64,000 nt of DNA. Origin: Chryseobacterium sp. FH2 (GTDB lineage: Bacteria > Bacteroidota > Bacteroidia > Flavobacteriales > Weeksellaceae). The notes below the pieces were generated by a model that did not search any database, was not told where the DNA came from, and saw only the letters and a list, made by a program, of their open reading frames with translations. A program made the position numbers and the translations under genes. Each line of letters begins with the position of its first letter. Within the stretch, counting starts at the first letter, position 1. The stretch is taken from NCBI RefSeq assembly GCF_001045455.1, contig NZ_LFNE01000012.1, positions 39,507-103,506 on the forward strand, given 5' to 3'. This document shows, piece after piece, positions 44,429 to 53,300 of this stretch.

Positions 44429-44470
44429 GTGACCTTTTGAACAGTATTAAGCTCCAATTGAAAGCGTTAT
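44429..44470 (+). promoter_or_regulatory. Shared upstream element, copy 3 (aldehyde dehydrogenase)
   Basis: GTGACCTTTTGAACAGTATT and AATTGAAAGCGTTAT align base by base with copy 2. An ACATAACTTTG element follows at 44484-44494, a clear TAnnTTTG. The distance to the ATG is larger because a palindromic repeat lies between. Confidence 0.55.
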
Positions 44471-44501
44471 AAGCTATTGGTTTACATAACTTTGTAGTAG
44501 T

Positions 44502-44560
44502 AACATTAAGAAGTTAAGGATATTAAGGCTTCCTTAATGAATCTAAATTCCTTAATGGTA
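44502..44560. repeat. Palindromic repeat, single copy
   Basis: AACATTAAGAAGTTAAGGAT pairs with the right end CCTTAATGGT. It sits in the 5' leader of the aldehyde dehydrogenase gene, downstream of the promoter. Confidence 0.65.
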
Positions 44561-44616
44561 AAAAAATAAACGAATGATTGAAAAATATTTGAGCAGACAT
44601 TAAAAAAAAGAAAATC

Positions 44617-45984
44617 ATGGAAAATATTGAAAAAATAGTAACCGACCAAAGAGCTTATTTTTCGAATGAAGCGACCAAGCCCATCGATTTCAGGGTACAA
44701 CAGCTCAAAAAGCTGAAAAGCCTGTTGAAAGCTCACGAACAGGAAATGATCGAGGGCATCTACCTGGATTTTAAAAAATCCGAATTTGATGCTTATACCA
44801 ATGAGATTGCACTATTGTACAGCGATATTGATGAGGCGATCCGTAAAATAAAACGTTGGGCAAAAGTTAGAAGGGTAAGCACCAATATGGTCAACTTTCC
44901 GGCAAAGAGTTACATCATTCCGGAGCCTTTGGGTGTATCACTGATTATTGGTGCGTGGAACTATCCTTACCAACTGTCGTTCGCACCGATGATCCCCGCT
45001 ATTGCGGCAGGATGCACGGTCGTGCTGAAACCAAGCGAACTTCCGTCCAACACCAGCCGCATTATGGCAAAGATCATCAATGAAAATTTCGATCCGAAGT
45101 ACATTGCGGTGGTTGAAGGTGGTGTGTCCGAAACAACAGCCTTGCTGGAGCAGAAATTCGACAAGATTTTCTTTACGGGCAGTGTTCCGATCGGAAAAAT
45201 TGTCTATCAGGCAGCGGCCAAACACCTTACTCCGGTTACGTTGGAACTGGGTGGCAAAAGTCCGGCATTCATTACGGAGAAAGTCAATATGAAAATGGCA
45301 GTCAAGCGATTGGTCTGGGCAAAGTTTCTGAATGCCGGACAAACTTGTATTGCCCCGGATTATATCCTGGTACATCGCTCGGTCAAGCAACAGTTTCTGG
45401 ACGCGCTGATTGCGGAAATCAATGCTAATGAATTCAGTTTTGAGGCAGGAACGTACACACAGATCATCAACGACAAAAACATGGAACGTGTGGCAGAGTT
45501 GATTGATCCTGCAAAAGTGTATCACGGTGGAAAAGTGAATCGGGAAAACCGTTATATTGAGCCAACAGTGATGACCGATGTGGATTTCAATGATAAGGTC
45601 ATGCAGGAAGAAATCTTCGGCCCGATACTTCCCGTTATCGAATACGACAATCTTTCCGAGGCTATTGGCTGGGTGAAAGATAGGCCACGTCCGCTTTCTT
45701 GTTATGTCTTCACCGAAGATAAAGCTATCAAAAATAGGGTATTAAGTGAGATTTCCTTTGGTGGCGGTGCCGTAAACGACGGGATTATGCATATTTCCAA
45801 TCCAAACCTTCCGTTTGGCGGTGTGGGTGATAGTGGCATAGGTTCGTACCATAGCGAAGCCGGATTTAAGGCGTTCACGCATTACAAATGCATTCTGGAC
45901 AAACCGACTTGGATTGAATTCCCTTTGAAATACTATCCGCATACGCCTTTCAAGTTTAAATGGATTAAGAGGTTGTTGAGTTAA
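44617..45984 (+). CDS. Aldehyde dehydrogenase (class 3-like)
   Basis: 455 aa. EPLGVSLIIGAWNYPYQLSF, the Glu in TLELGGKSPAF, and the catalytic Cys in NAGQTCIAPDYILV are in the expected order. The C-terminal GFKAFTHYKCILDKPTWIEF and the hydrophobic basic end are typical of membrane-associated class 3/fatty-aldehyde enzymes. It should oxidise medium- or long-chain or aromatic aldehydes to acids. It forms a pair with the alcohol dehydrogenase, so alcohols and aldehydes can be interconverted and removed. Confidence 0.9.
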   Translation: MENIEKIVTDQRAYFSNEATKPIDFRVQQLKKLKSLLKAHEQEMIEGIYLDFKKSEFDAYTNEIALLYSDIDEAIRKIKRWAKVRRVSTNMVNFPAKSYIIPEPLGVSLIIGAWNYPYQLSFAPMIPAIAAGCTVVLKPSELPSNTSRIMAKIINENFDPKYIAVVEGGVSETTALLEQKFDKIFFTGSVPIGKIVYQAAAKHLTPVTLELGGKSPAFITEKVNMKMAVKRLVWAKFLNAGQTCIAPDYILVHRSVKQQFLDALIAEINANEFSFEAGTYTQIINDKNMERVAELIDPAKVYHGGKVNRENRYIEPTVMTDVDFNDKVMQEEIFGPILPVIEYDNLSEAIGWVKDRPRPLSCYVFTEDKAIKNRVLSEISFGGGAVNDGIMHISNPNLPFGGVGDSGIGSYHSEAGFKAFTHYKCILDKPTWIEFPLKYYPHTPFKFKWIKRLLS

Positions 45985-45993
45985 TTTTGATAG

Positions 45994-46037
45994 AACTATT
46001 AAGAAGTTCCTGGTGTTAAAGCTTAACCTTAATGGTT
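45994..46037. repeat. Palindromic repeat, degenerate copy
   Basis: AACTATTAAGAAGTT and the right end CTTAATGGTT remain, with a shortened middle. It lies between the aldehyde dehydrogenase and esterase genes. Confidence 0.6.
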
Positions 46038-46066
46038 TAAAATTCCCAAAATAAACAGTTCAAATT

Positions 46067-46951
46067 ATGGTAAGCATCAAAAGCAAAATTTTTCAAATAC
46101 TCCTTCGTTTGGCGAATACGAAAGGAAGTTGGGAGAGAGAAATGCTTTCCGGTCAGATCGACCTGAAAAGTTACAGACCCGAACCGCCTAAATGGTTACG
46201 TTATAGACTGCAAGTTGAAACCGAACGAATGAACGGACGGAAGGTATATACTTTGTCGCCAAAGAAAGATATAAGCGATACCGTTGTTCTATTTTTGCAT
46301 GGTGGCGGATATATCCATCCAGCGGCATTGCAGCATTGGCAATTTGTTCGTGACCTTATTATCAAGAGCAAGTGCACCGTTATTTTTCCCGATTATCCAT
46401 TAGCGCCAACATTTACCTATAAGGATTCATTTCAAATGATCGAACCGCTGTATAAGAGATTACTCGCTGAGCATGGCGCCAGGAATCTAGTTGTGATGGG
46501 CGATTCGGCAGGTGGAGGTTTTTCATTGGCATTGTCACAAAAAATGAAAAACGAAGGTATCGAACCGCCAGCACAGACTATTTTGCTTTCTCCCTGGCTT
46601 GATGCCAGCACGTCCAATCCCGATATGAAAGCCATTGATCCGGAAGATGCATTTTTGGGAATAGATGGATTGCAAATGGCAGGAAAAGCTTACGCCTGTG
46701 ATACGGATGTCAGCAATTACTTGCTAAGCCCGGTCCATGGTACGCTTAAAGGGTTGGGAAAGATCAGCGTTTTCATCGGCACGCATGATATTTTTGTGGC
46801 AGATACCAGGAAATTCAGATCCTTATGCGAATCACAAGGCGTGGATATCAACTATTATGAATATGGGGAAATGCCACACGTTTTTATGATCCTTGGTTTT
46901 CCAGAATCCAGAAAGGCGATTAATGAGATTGTAAGATTGATTAAGGGCTGA
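46067..46951 (+). CDS. Alpha/beta hydrolase of the hormone-sensitive-lipase family
   Basis: 294 aa. HGGG (FLHGGGYIH) gives the oxyanion hole and GDSAGG carries the nucleophile Ser. The Asp is in FIGTHDIF and the His in MPHVFMI. It is a typical HSL-type carboxylesterase of normal length with no signal peptide, so it acts in the cytoplasm. It follows the dehydrogenases and could supply alcohols or aldehydes from esters. Confidence 0.88.
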   Translation: MVSIKSKIFQILLRLANTKGSWEREMLSGQIDLKSYRPEPPKWLRYRLQVETERMNGRKVYTLSPKKDISDTVVLFLHGGGYIHPAALQHWQFVRDLIIKSKCTVIFPDYPLAPTFTYKDSFQMIEPLYKRLLAEHGARNLVVMGDSAGGGFSLALSQKMKNEGIEPPAQTILLSPWLDASTSNPDMKAIDPEDAFLGIDGLQMAGKAYACDTDVSNYLLSPVHGTLKGLGKISVFIGTHDIFVADTRKFRSLCESQGVDINYYEYGEMPHVFMILGFPESRKAINEIVRLIKG

Positions 46952-47214
46952 AAAACTCTATGAAACTTGCACAAGATTTAACATAATTCCAATTTAGATG
47001 CTTTTTTCGAATTTACGCGTAATAAAATCAAGAGTAAGATACATTAAAAAATATCGAACTTTTGTTCAATTGATATCAGCTATGCCCTGTTTATGACTGC
47101 GGAGGAAGACGAGACTATTACCTGGCTTAATACGAAAATCAAACCAGTACATTAAACAGGTACTAAAAGAAAAATATTTTGGTGTATAATTTCAAAAAAG
47201 GATAACAAAGGGTA

Positions 47215-47264
47215 GGGTTGGACTGGAATCCTTGTCGCCAGTGAAAGGGATTCCAGTCCAACCC
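47215..47264. repeat. GC-rich 17-bp hairpin between convergent genes
   Basis: GGGTTGGACTGGAATCC and its inverse GGATTCCAGTCCAACCC frame a 16-nt loop. The arms are perfect and much richer in G and C than the surroundings. It lies between the esterase and MaoC genes, which converge here. It has no T-run, so a terminator role is possible but not certain. The rest of 46952-47305 has no supported gene. Confidence 0.55.
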
Positions 47265-47305
47265 GTGGATGGCGCAAATGCTGAAAACAGGTAAATAGAC
47301 GGAGC

Positions 47306-47767
47306 TTATCTATTGAAGTGATATAGAAATACTACATTACCGATATAAGCTGGTTTTACTTGATTCTTGATGATAAGTTTTGCCCCAATATTGACTTTTA
47401 CTGTGCCGCGAAGGTTGCAGATGGATTTTGCAGTCGCCTGCAATTGTACCTCATTATCTACGGGAACAGCTTGTCCAAATTTAAAATTTTCTATTCCGTA
47501 ATTGATTTCCATTGTAACGTTTCTTACATCTGCAATCTGTTTCCATAAGTATGAAATCAGGGATAAGGTCAGGTACCCATGTACAATAGTAGAAGTAAAG
47601 GGACCTTTCTCTTCGGCTTTTTTCCTGTCAACATGAATCCATTGATGGTCATGTGTTGCCTTGGCAAAGCGATCGATCTGCTGCTGGTTAATCATATGCC
47701 ATTTGGAAACCCCTATCAGTTTTCCCTCATAGGCTTTATATTCGTCAAAATTGTTAATAATTACCAT
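47306..47767 (-). CDS. MaoC-like hotdog dehydratase
   Basis: 153 aa. The hydratase signature is seen as ATHDHQWIHVDRKKAEEKGP with Asp-x4-His residues and TIVHGYLTLSLISYLW. The C-terminal strands NYGIENFKFGQAVPVDNEVQ complete the hotdog fold. This is an enoyl-CoA hydratase 2-like enzyme. The start is GVSKWHMI at the first third. The gene is alone on the minus strand and may be part of fatty-acid handling. Confidence 0.85.
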   Translation of the reverse strand: MVIINNFDEYKAYEGKLIGVSKWHMINQQQIDRFAKATHDHQWIHVDRKKAEEKGPFTSTIVHGYLTLSLISYLWKQIADVRNVTMEINYGIENFKFGQAVPVDNEVQLQATAKSICNLRGTVKVNIGAKLIIKNQVKPAYIGNVVFLYHFNR

Positions 47768-48111
47768 ATAAACTAGCTTGGTCTGTCAATAACTGATATA
47801 GGACAAGTTTAAATAAATAGATGTTAAAATCATAATTTAAAAACTTATAAGTTTGCAAGACATTATAAGTTCAAAAAAATAATATTTGTGCCCTGGAGCG
47901 AAGTAGGAAATATTTGAGCGCTTTTTTGTAAATTGTTTTTAAATAAATTAAAGAAAAAATAATCAACAGGTCCAAGTACGGTGAATTGTTCCGAAAATTA
48001 CCTAAACTTTGTTTTTATTTTGAAAAGTGCTTAGAGCTGCTATGTTAACTGTATTTTTTTTGTTTTTAAATAATTAATTATAAACCACTTAAAATAAAAA
48101 TACGGTGTGCA

Positions 48112-48396
48112 ATGAGAAAAGTGATAAATCGGGATTAGTACTGGGATTGGTGGTTTGCTCCAGTGGAGAGAAACGAGAAACAAAATTAAGAAAAAATCGA
48201 ATGATTTAAAAGATCAGCCAAAGAGTAAATATGGAGAACTCTCGGATTCTGTGAAAGAGCAATACGATCATGTTGTGTCAGGTGTCGAAGAGACGTTGAG
48301 CAGTGTGGCTATTCCAAAGCTGAAAATGTAAAAGAAAATGCAGAGTCGAAACTGAATGATCGTAAAAAGCAATACTTATTTTCCAAATTATTATAG
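48112..48396 (+). pseudogene. YtxH-type small stress protein, three lesions
   Basis: The expected start MRKSDKSGLVLGL is seen if one A is added to the A4 run at 48117. The middle KKSNDLKDQPKSKYGELSDS and VKEQYDHVVSGVEETLSS is in another frame, and KAENVKENAESKLNDRKKQY in a third, ending at TAG 48394. The 11-residue amphipathic repeats are those of YtxH/apolipophorin-like proteins. The rest of 47768-48553 has no supported gene. Confidence 0.65.
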
Positions 48397-48553
48397 CTAA
48401 AAAAAGTACGTGACCAATCGTTATCCACTTTTGTTTTTTCTAATATCCATACTCTTTTGGATGGCTTTTCTTTGGCTGTTTTTGACAAATGATGATCCAT
48501 AGAGGTTAACTCTGAATATGGTTTAAAATTTTTTACGACCTTTAAAGCACCAA

Positions 48554-49144
48554 ATGCAGGATAATATGATAGAAATATTGTTAAGGGAGATTGAAAAAGC
48601 TGTCCATGTTGAGCCGCATGAAAAAGGACTTATTACCGGGCTATTTCATGAAAAAAAGTATAGGAAAGGTGATTACTTTTTGAAAGAAAGTGATGTGTGC
48701 AGACATGTCGGATTTATAATAAGTGGTGTGATGCGCTATTACATTAACGATGATGGAGAGGATAAAACCTACGGATTTGCGAAAGAATCAGATTTTGTAT
48801 GCAACAATGAAAGTTTTCTTCCACAGCGGCCATCACGACAAATTATCCAGGCGTTGGAGGACTGTACTTTATTGGTTGTAGGATATAATGATCTTCAAAC
48901 GTTTTATACGTCACTTAAAAATGGCGAGCGTTTCGGGCGGATGGTTATCGAACAGGTTTTTGTCAAGACTTTACGGGGTCTCAATTCTTTCTATACAGAT
49001 TCGCCGGAGCTCCGTTATGAAAAATTTGTAAAAGAATATCCTGATCTGCTGCAACGTATTCCACAATATTATATTGCCTCCTATGTAGGAGTCAAACCAC
49101 AATCGCTGAGTCGTATCCGAAGTCGAAACACGAGTAGGAAATGA
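48554..49144 (+). CDS. Crp/Fnr-family transcriptional regulator
   Basis: 196 aa, with a possible alternative start at 48566. The cyclic-nucleotide-type barrel is KGDYFLKESDVCRHVGFIIS and DDGEDKTYGFAKESDFVCNN. The HTH is YYIASYVGVKPQSLSRIRSR. It is a paralogue of the Crp gene at 17767 but quite different in sequence. It is followed by the membrane-cupin fusion gene and may control it. Confidence 0.85.
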   Translation: MQDNMIEILLREIEKAVHVEPHEKGLITGLFHEKKYRKGDYFLKESDVCRHVGFIISGVMRYYINDDGEDKTYGFAKESDFVCNNESFLPQRPSRQIIQALEDCTLLVVGYNDLQTFYTSLKNGERFGRMVIEQVFVKTLRGLNSFYTDSPELRYEKFVKEYPDLLQRIPQYYIASYVGVKPQSLSRIRSRNTSRK

Positions 49145-49216
49145 GTTATTAACCCAGGTGCATGAAATTTGAAAACGGTACAAATAACTTTGTTGTCAAC
49201 TTAAAAATTAAATATT

Positions 49217-50131
49217 ATGACAACAAGAATTTGTTACAGCATTTCATTTTTGACCGGAATAGCGCTGCTATTTATAGGTCTACGGTTTTTGATTTCACCT
49301 ATCAATGCTGAACTCGATTATGGAATCTCCACCAAGACGCATGCAGATTATTCCTTTCATTACATCAAAGGTATCCGGGATCTATTTTCAGGGATACTCC
49401 TGATACTTTTAGTATTGGCAAAGGAAAGAAAGGCTCTGGCAATCGCACTGCTTGCAGCCACTGTCGTACCTCTTGGTGATTTTATGATTGTAATGGGTGA
49501 AAATGGAAGTAATTGGCAACATGGCATAGCACATCTGATTGCTGTAGCTATCTGCATTATAATCGGTCCGATACTTTTTATTCAAAAAAATAAAAAGAGC
49601 AGACCTGAGAGCCAAATATCCTACAATTTAATCCAGTCTGCTGCTGATGGAGGACCTACGGTAAGTGAATGCGATTTGCTTGCAGGAGCAAAAACACCAT
49701 GGCACTACCATACTTTATTTTCTGAAAAGTTTGAAGTCCTGGAGGGTGAACTGGAAGTGGGTAAAGCCGGTAACCTATACCAGCTCAAGGCCGGGGACGA
49801 GATTAATATTTTGCCATACGAGAAGCACCTTTTTAACAATAAATCCAAGAACGTGTGTCGGATACGAACAACTATAGAGCCTGGAAATATTCCATTTGAG
49901 AAGGCTTCACTAATTCTTCTCGGGCTTGCAAAGGATGGCCTAACCAACAGCAATGGAATTCCTAAAAAGTTTTCAGACCTTGCGTTGTTCATATATCTGA
50001 ATAACTCCAAGATGACCGGAGTTATGGCTATTGCTGAACCATTTTTAAATCTGGTTGCAAAAATTGTTATACATCGAGGCCGGTTGAAATTTCTTGAGGA
50101 CAAGTATTGCAAAACATTCAATGCCGGTTAA
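49217..50131 (+). CDS. DUF4267-like membrane domain fused to a cupin domain
   Basis: 304 aa. The N-terminal 125 residues have four hydrophobic segments (ISFLTGIALLFIGLRFLISP; LFSGILLILLVLAKE; and two more), as in DUF4267/DoxX-like proteins. A linker FIQKNKKSRPESQ leads to a cupin: LLAGAKTPWHYHTLFSEKFE with His ligands, and LKAGDEINILPYEKHLF. A basic helical tail follows. The fusion of a small membrane protein with a cupin is unusual to me. A TAACTTTG element is at 49187-49194, just before the gene. The function is unknown. Confidence 0.65.
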   Translation: MTTRICYSISFLTGIALLFIGLRFLISPINAELDYGISTKTHADYSFHYIKGIRDLFSGILLILLVLAKERKALAIALLAATVVPLGDFMIVMGENGSNWQHGIAHLIAVAICIIIGPILFIQKNKKSRPESQISYNLIQSAADGGPTVSECDLLAGAKTPWHYHTLFSEKFEVLEGELEVGKAGNLYQLKAGDEINILPYEKHLFNNKSKNVCRIRTTIEPGNIPFEKASLILLGLAKDGLTNSNGIPKKFSDLALFIYLNNSKMTGVMAIAEPFLNLVAKIVIHRGRLKFLEDKYCKTFNAG

Positions 50132-50276
50132 TAAGTGGAAATTGTAATAATAGCCAACAAACAAAATTAATTATTGTCTCCAAAATACTTATATATGCTT
50201 AAACTTAATGAACTGCAAGATTTGAAAAAATGCTGAATGTGGCTACATGTCTTGAGTGAAATGTATAAATTTACAT

Positions 50277-51149
50277 ATGGATATATTACAAGCAAAGGAA
50301 CGAAAGGGGCAATTCCGTGTAGCAGAAATAGGGGAAAACAAGTGTACGCTGGAATCTTATAACAGAAGAGATTTTTATAAAATCAGCCTGGTAACAAAAG
50401 GCTGGCCCCCTTGCGAGTTGCGTTACGGTGCCTTGGATCCCATTGAGGTTGACAGGCCAGCATTAGTTCTTCTCAATCCGCTTGTTCCTCATTCCTGGGT
50501 TGTTTCGGAACGGGAAATTGAATCGGAAGGTTATTTCTGTGTATTCGATTATGATTTTATCAGTCATAATACCGAATTGAACGGATTGTCAAACTTGATT
50601 TTTAACAATCAGAAATCTCCTGTTTATTTTCCTAATGAAAAAGAACTGAGTTTCCTTACCGTTCTTTTTGCCAGAATGCGAACTGAGGCCGATCTGTTCT
50701 ATCCTGATAAGGACAATCTTTTCAGGAGCCATTTAAATCTTCTTTTTCATGAAGCTCTGCAGATACACTCAGATGACAGTAAGATAGAAAAAGGCAGTTC
50801 AAGGATTGCCAGTGCCTTTTTTACTATGCTTAGAAAGCAGTTTCCGGTGGACCTGCCCTTACAGCCTATTAAACTGAAAAAGGCTTCTGACTTTGCGGAT
50901 CTTCTGGCGGTTCATGTTAATCATCTCAATACAGCAGTTACCAAAGCATCGGGAAAATCAACCACGGCCCATATCAATGAGCTTATCTTTGCCGAGGCCA
51001 AATCTTTGTTGAGTTATACTACATACAGTGTTGCAGAGATATCAACTGGTCTTGGTTTTGAATATCAGAGTTATTTTACACGGTTTTTCCGAAAGTTTGC
51101 AGGACTTACTCCTTCAGAATTTCGAAATACCTTTGAAAAGTATAAATAA
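50277..51149 (+). CDS. AraC-family transcriptional regulator
   Basis: 290 aa from the ATG at 50277 (MDILQAKERKGQFR); an ATG 21 bp earlier is possible. The sensor region has LVTKGWPPCELRYGALDPIE and RPALVLLNPLVPHSWVVSER. The HTH pieces are KASDFADLLAVHVNHLNTAV and YSVAEISTGLGFEYQSYFTR, ending LTPSEFR. It is directly upstream of an aldo/keto reductase on the same strand, a common pairing for such regulators. Confidence 0.88.
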   Translation: MDILQAKERKGQFRVAEIGENKCTLESYNRRDFYKISLVTKGWPPCELRYGALDPIEVDRPALVLLNPLVPHSWVVSEREIESEGYFCVFDYDFISHNTELNGLSNLIFNNQKSPVYFPNEKELSFLTVLFARMRTEADLFYPDKDNLFRSHLNLLFHEALQIHSDDSKIEKGSSRIASAFFTMLRKQFPVDLPLQPIKLKKASDFADLLAVHVNHLNTAVTKASGKSTTAHINELIFAEAKSLLSYTTYSVAEISTGLGFEYQSYFTRFFRKFAGLTPSEFRNTFEKYK

Positions 51150-51213
51150 TACTTTGAAATGTCTTTGTCTTCCAAAAACAATGTGGATAGTTTTGCTTAT
51201 ATAAAAAAATAGT

Positions 51214-52074
51214 ATGGACACATCAATTCAATCAACCTTTTTATTAGGTGGCGACCTTGAAATCAACCGTATGGGATATGGAGCCATGAGGATTACCGCA
51301 CCAGATCTATTCGGAATGCCCGAAAATCCTCAAAACTCTATCGATGTATTACGAGCTGCTGTGGAATCAGGAGTAAATTTCATAGATACAGCAGATCAAT
51401 ATGGCCCATTTGTTTCTGAGCAATTGATTGCAGAAGCCCTACATCCTTATCGGGAAAATGTTATTATAGGAACAAAGGGGGGACTTGTACGTTTCGGGTC
51501 CTGGGCAGATATTAACAATGATGCAAGCCCACAACATCTGCAAGATGCATTGGATGGTAGCTTACGACGGTTAAAACTTGAACGGATCGATCTTTACCAA
51601 TTGCACCGGATCGATCCTAAAGTTCCTGCTGAAATAAGTTTTGAGTTTCTTGCCGGTGCACAGCAACAGGGAAAGATCAGGCATATTGGTTTATCTGAGG
51701 TATCTGTTGACGAAATTAAACAAGCACAGCAGTATTTTAATGTAGTTTCCGTACAAAACCGCTACAGCGTCATGGAACGTCAATGGGAATCTGTACTCGA
51801 ATATTGTCAGTCACAGGGTATCGCCTTTATTCCATGGTTCCCGATAGGCGGAGGAATGACTCTAATAAAAGATAGACTTCAGAACGTTGCGGACAGGAAA
51901 GGGGTGAGTATGCATCAACTTGCGCTCAGCTGGCTCCTAAACCGCGCTGAAAATATCCTTCTTATTCCTGGAACATCAAGTTTAAAGCATCTTAAAGAAA
52001 ACATAGATTCTCAGAAAATAAAGCTCGATGAGCAAGATCTTAATGAATTGGATACTTTTGCTGAAAATGCATAA
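51214..52074 (+). CDS. Aldo/keto reductase
   Basis: 286 aa. The catalytic Asp, Tyr, Lys and His are in FIDTADQYGPFVSEQLI, VIIGTKGGL and DLYQLHRIDPK. The NADPH site is near ILLIPGTSSLKHLKENIDSQ. It is a full-length intact member, in contrast to the interrupted copy at 31900. It reduces carbonyl compounds. It is the likely target of the AraC regulator 65 bp upstream. Confidence 0.9.
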   Translation: MDTSIQSTFLLGGDLEINRMGYGAMRITAPDLFGMPENPQNSIDVLRAAVESGVNFIDTADQYGPFVSEQLIAEALHPYRENVIIGTKGGLVRFGSWADINNDASPQHLQDALDGSLRRLKLERIDLYQLHRIDPKVPAEISFEFLAGAQQQGKIRHIGLSEVSVDEIKQAQQYFNVVSVQNRYSVMERQWESVLEYCQSQGIAFIPWFPIGGGMTLIKDRLQNVADRKGVSMHQLALSWLLNRAENILLIPGTSSLKHLKENIDSQKIKLDEQDLNELDTFAENA

Positions 52075-52390
52075 AGCCAATAACTTTAGATATTCTTTTA
52101 GCCAAGTATGGGGAATTTATGAGAAAAAGGTTTAAATATCTGAAAGATTTTACAAATTAATATTGTTACTATTTTATGCAAATAGCGAATTTGTATTTCT
52201 TAAATTTAGATATATATTGTCATATTCTAAATTAGATCCTGTTTTATATAGAGTAAAACAGGATCTTAATAAAAAAAGGGCTTTAATATGATATGCGCAG
52301 CAACCGAAATTGTCAAGCGTTAAAGCTATTATTTAGTTGAATAAAATCAGATAAGTGGCCAGAAAGCAAGAAAGCATACCTGTAAACTCA

Positions 52391-53226
52391 ATGGATGATG
52401 AATTCGTCCAGGGTATTGACATAGACAAAATTTACATTGAACAATCTGACTTTAAAGCCAGTGAGTATTATGCGGAAGCGAGCTTGGCACATCGGGACGA
52501 GGGACATACATTCCATATTGTTGAGAAAGGAAGTGTTGTTATAGAAATTGATTTTCAAAAATATAAAATCGATGCACCAGCAATAGTTTATATGCATCCA
52601 AATCAAGTGCATCGAATTTTGGAATTTTCAAATATATGCGTATGGACTCTTGCTGTCAAAAATGAAAATCTAAATACAGTTTACTGTGACTTGTTGGAAG
52701 AGCTTGCACCTCTTAAACCATTGTCTTTATCAAACGATATCAGTGCAAAAATATTTGAAATTTTTACTATCTGCCTAAATTTTTCAAGAGAAAACAATGA
52801 CCACCTTCATTATTTAATTTTGAAAGATAGTTGTAATACCTTAGTAGGCTTAATCATTTCAGTTTTTTTAAGTCAGAAAAAATCTCCAGTAAAACTTTCA
52901 AGAATGGAGCTTATTTCAAAAGCGTTTCAACAATTGTTGGAAAAGGAATATTGTACAATAAAGCGGCCTGGCAGATATGCGGAGCTGTTAAATATCTCGC
53001 CCCATTATTTGAACGAAAGTGTAAAAATACGACCGGTTTATCAGTTTCACAGCATATCCAGAATCGTATTGTACTGGAAGCAAAACGTTTGCTTTACCAC
53101 ACCGATAAATCGGTTAAAGAAATCTCTTTTGAGCTGGGTTATGATGACTACCCTTATTTCTCCAGATTTTTTACCAAAGCTGCAGGAATGTCTGCATTGA
53201 AGTTTAGGAGCAAAAGGCACAGATAG
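52391..53226 (+). pseudogene. AraC-family regulator broken by one frameshift
   Basis: The start is the ATG at 52391 (MDDEFVQGIDIDKIY), or an upstream GTG at 52355. The sensor region AHRDEGHTFHIVEKGSVVIE and the first HTH (PGRYAELLNISPHYLNESV) are in one frame. The A5 run at about 53028 shifts it, and the second frame continues NTTGLSVSQHIQNRIVLEAK and KSVKEISFELGYDDYPYFSR to 53226. One base would restore the protein. The FAD monooxygenase follows and could be its target. Confidence 0.8.
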
Positions 53227-53300
53227 TCCAATACTTTCTCCGATTAACCATTTTCCTGCATTGTTTTACTTTGGATATTTGTACTATAAAGTTTAAACAA

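Noticed and set aside
44938..45525. 195-aa minus-strand open frame inside the aldehyde dehydrogenase gene
   Set aside because: It is the antisense of the ALDH catalytic region, a common artefact, and shows no known motif.
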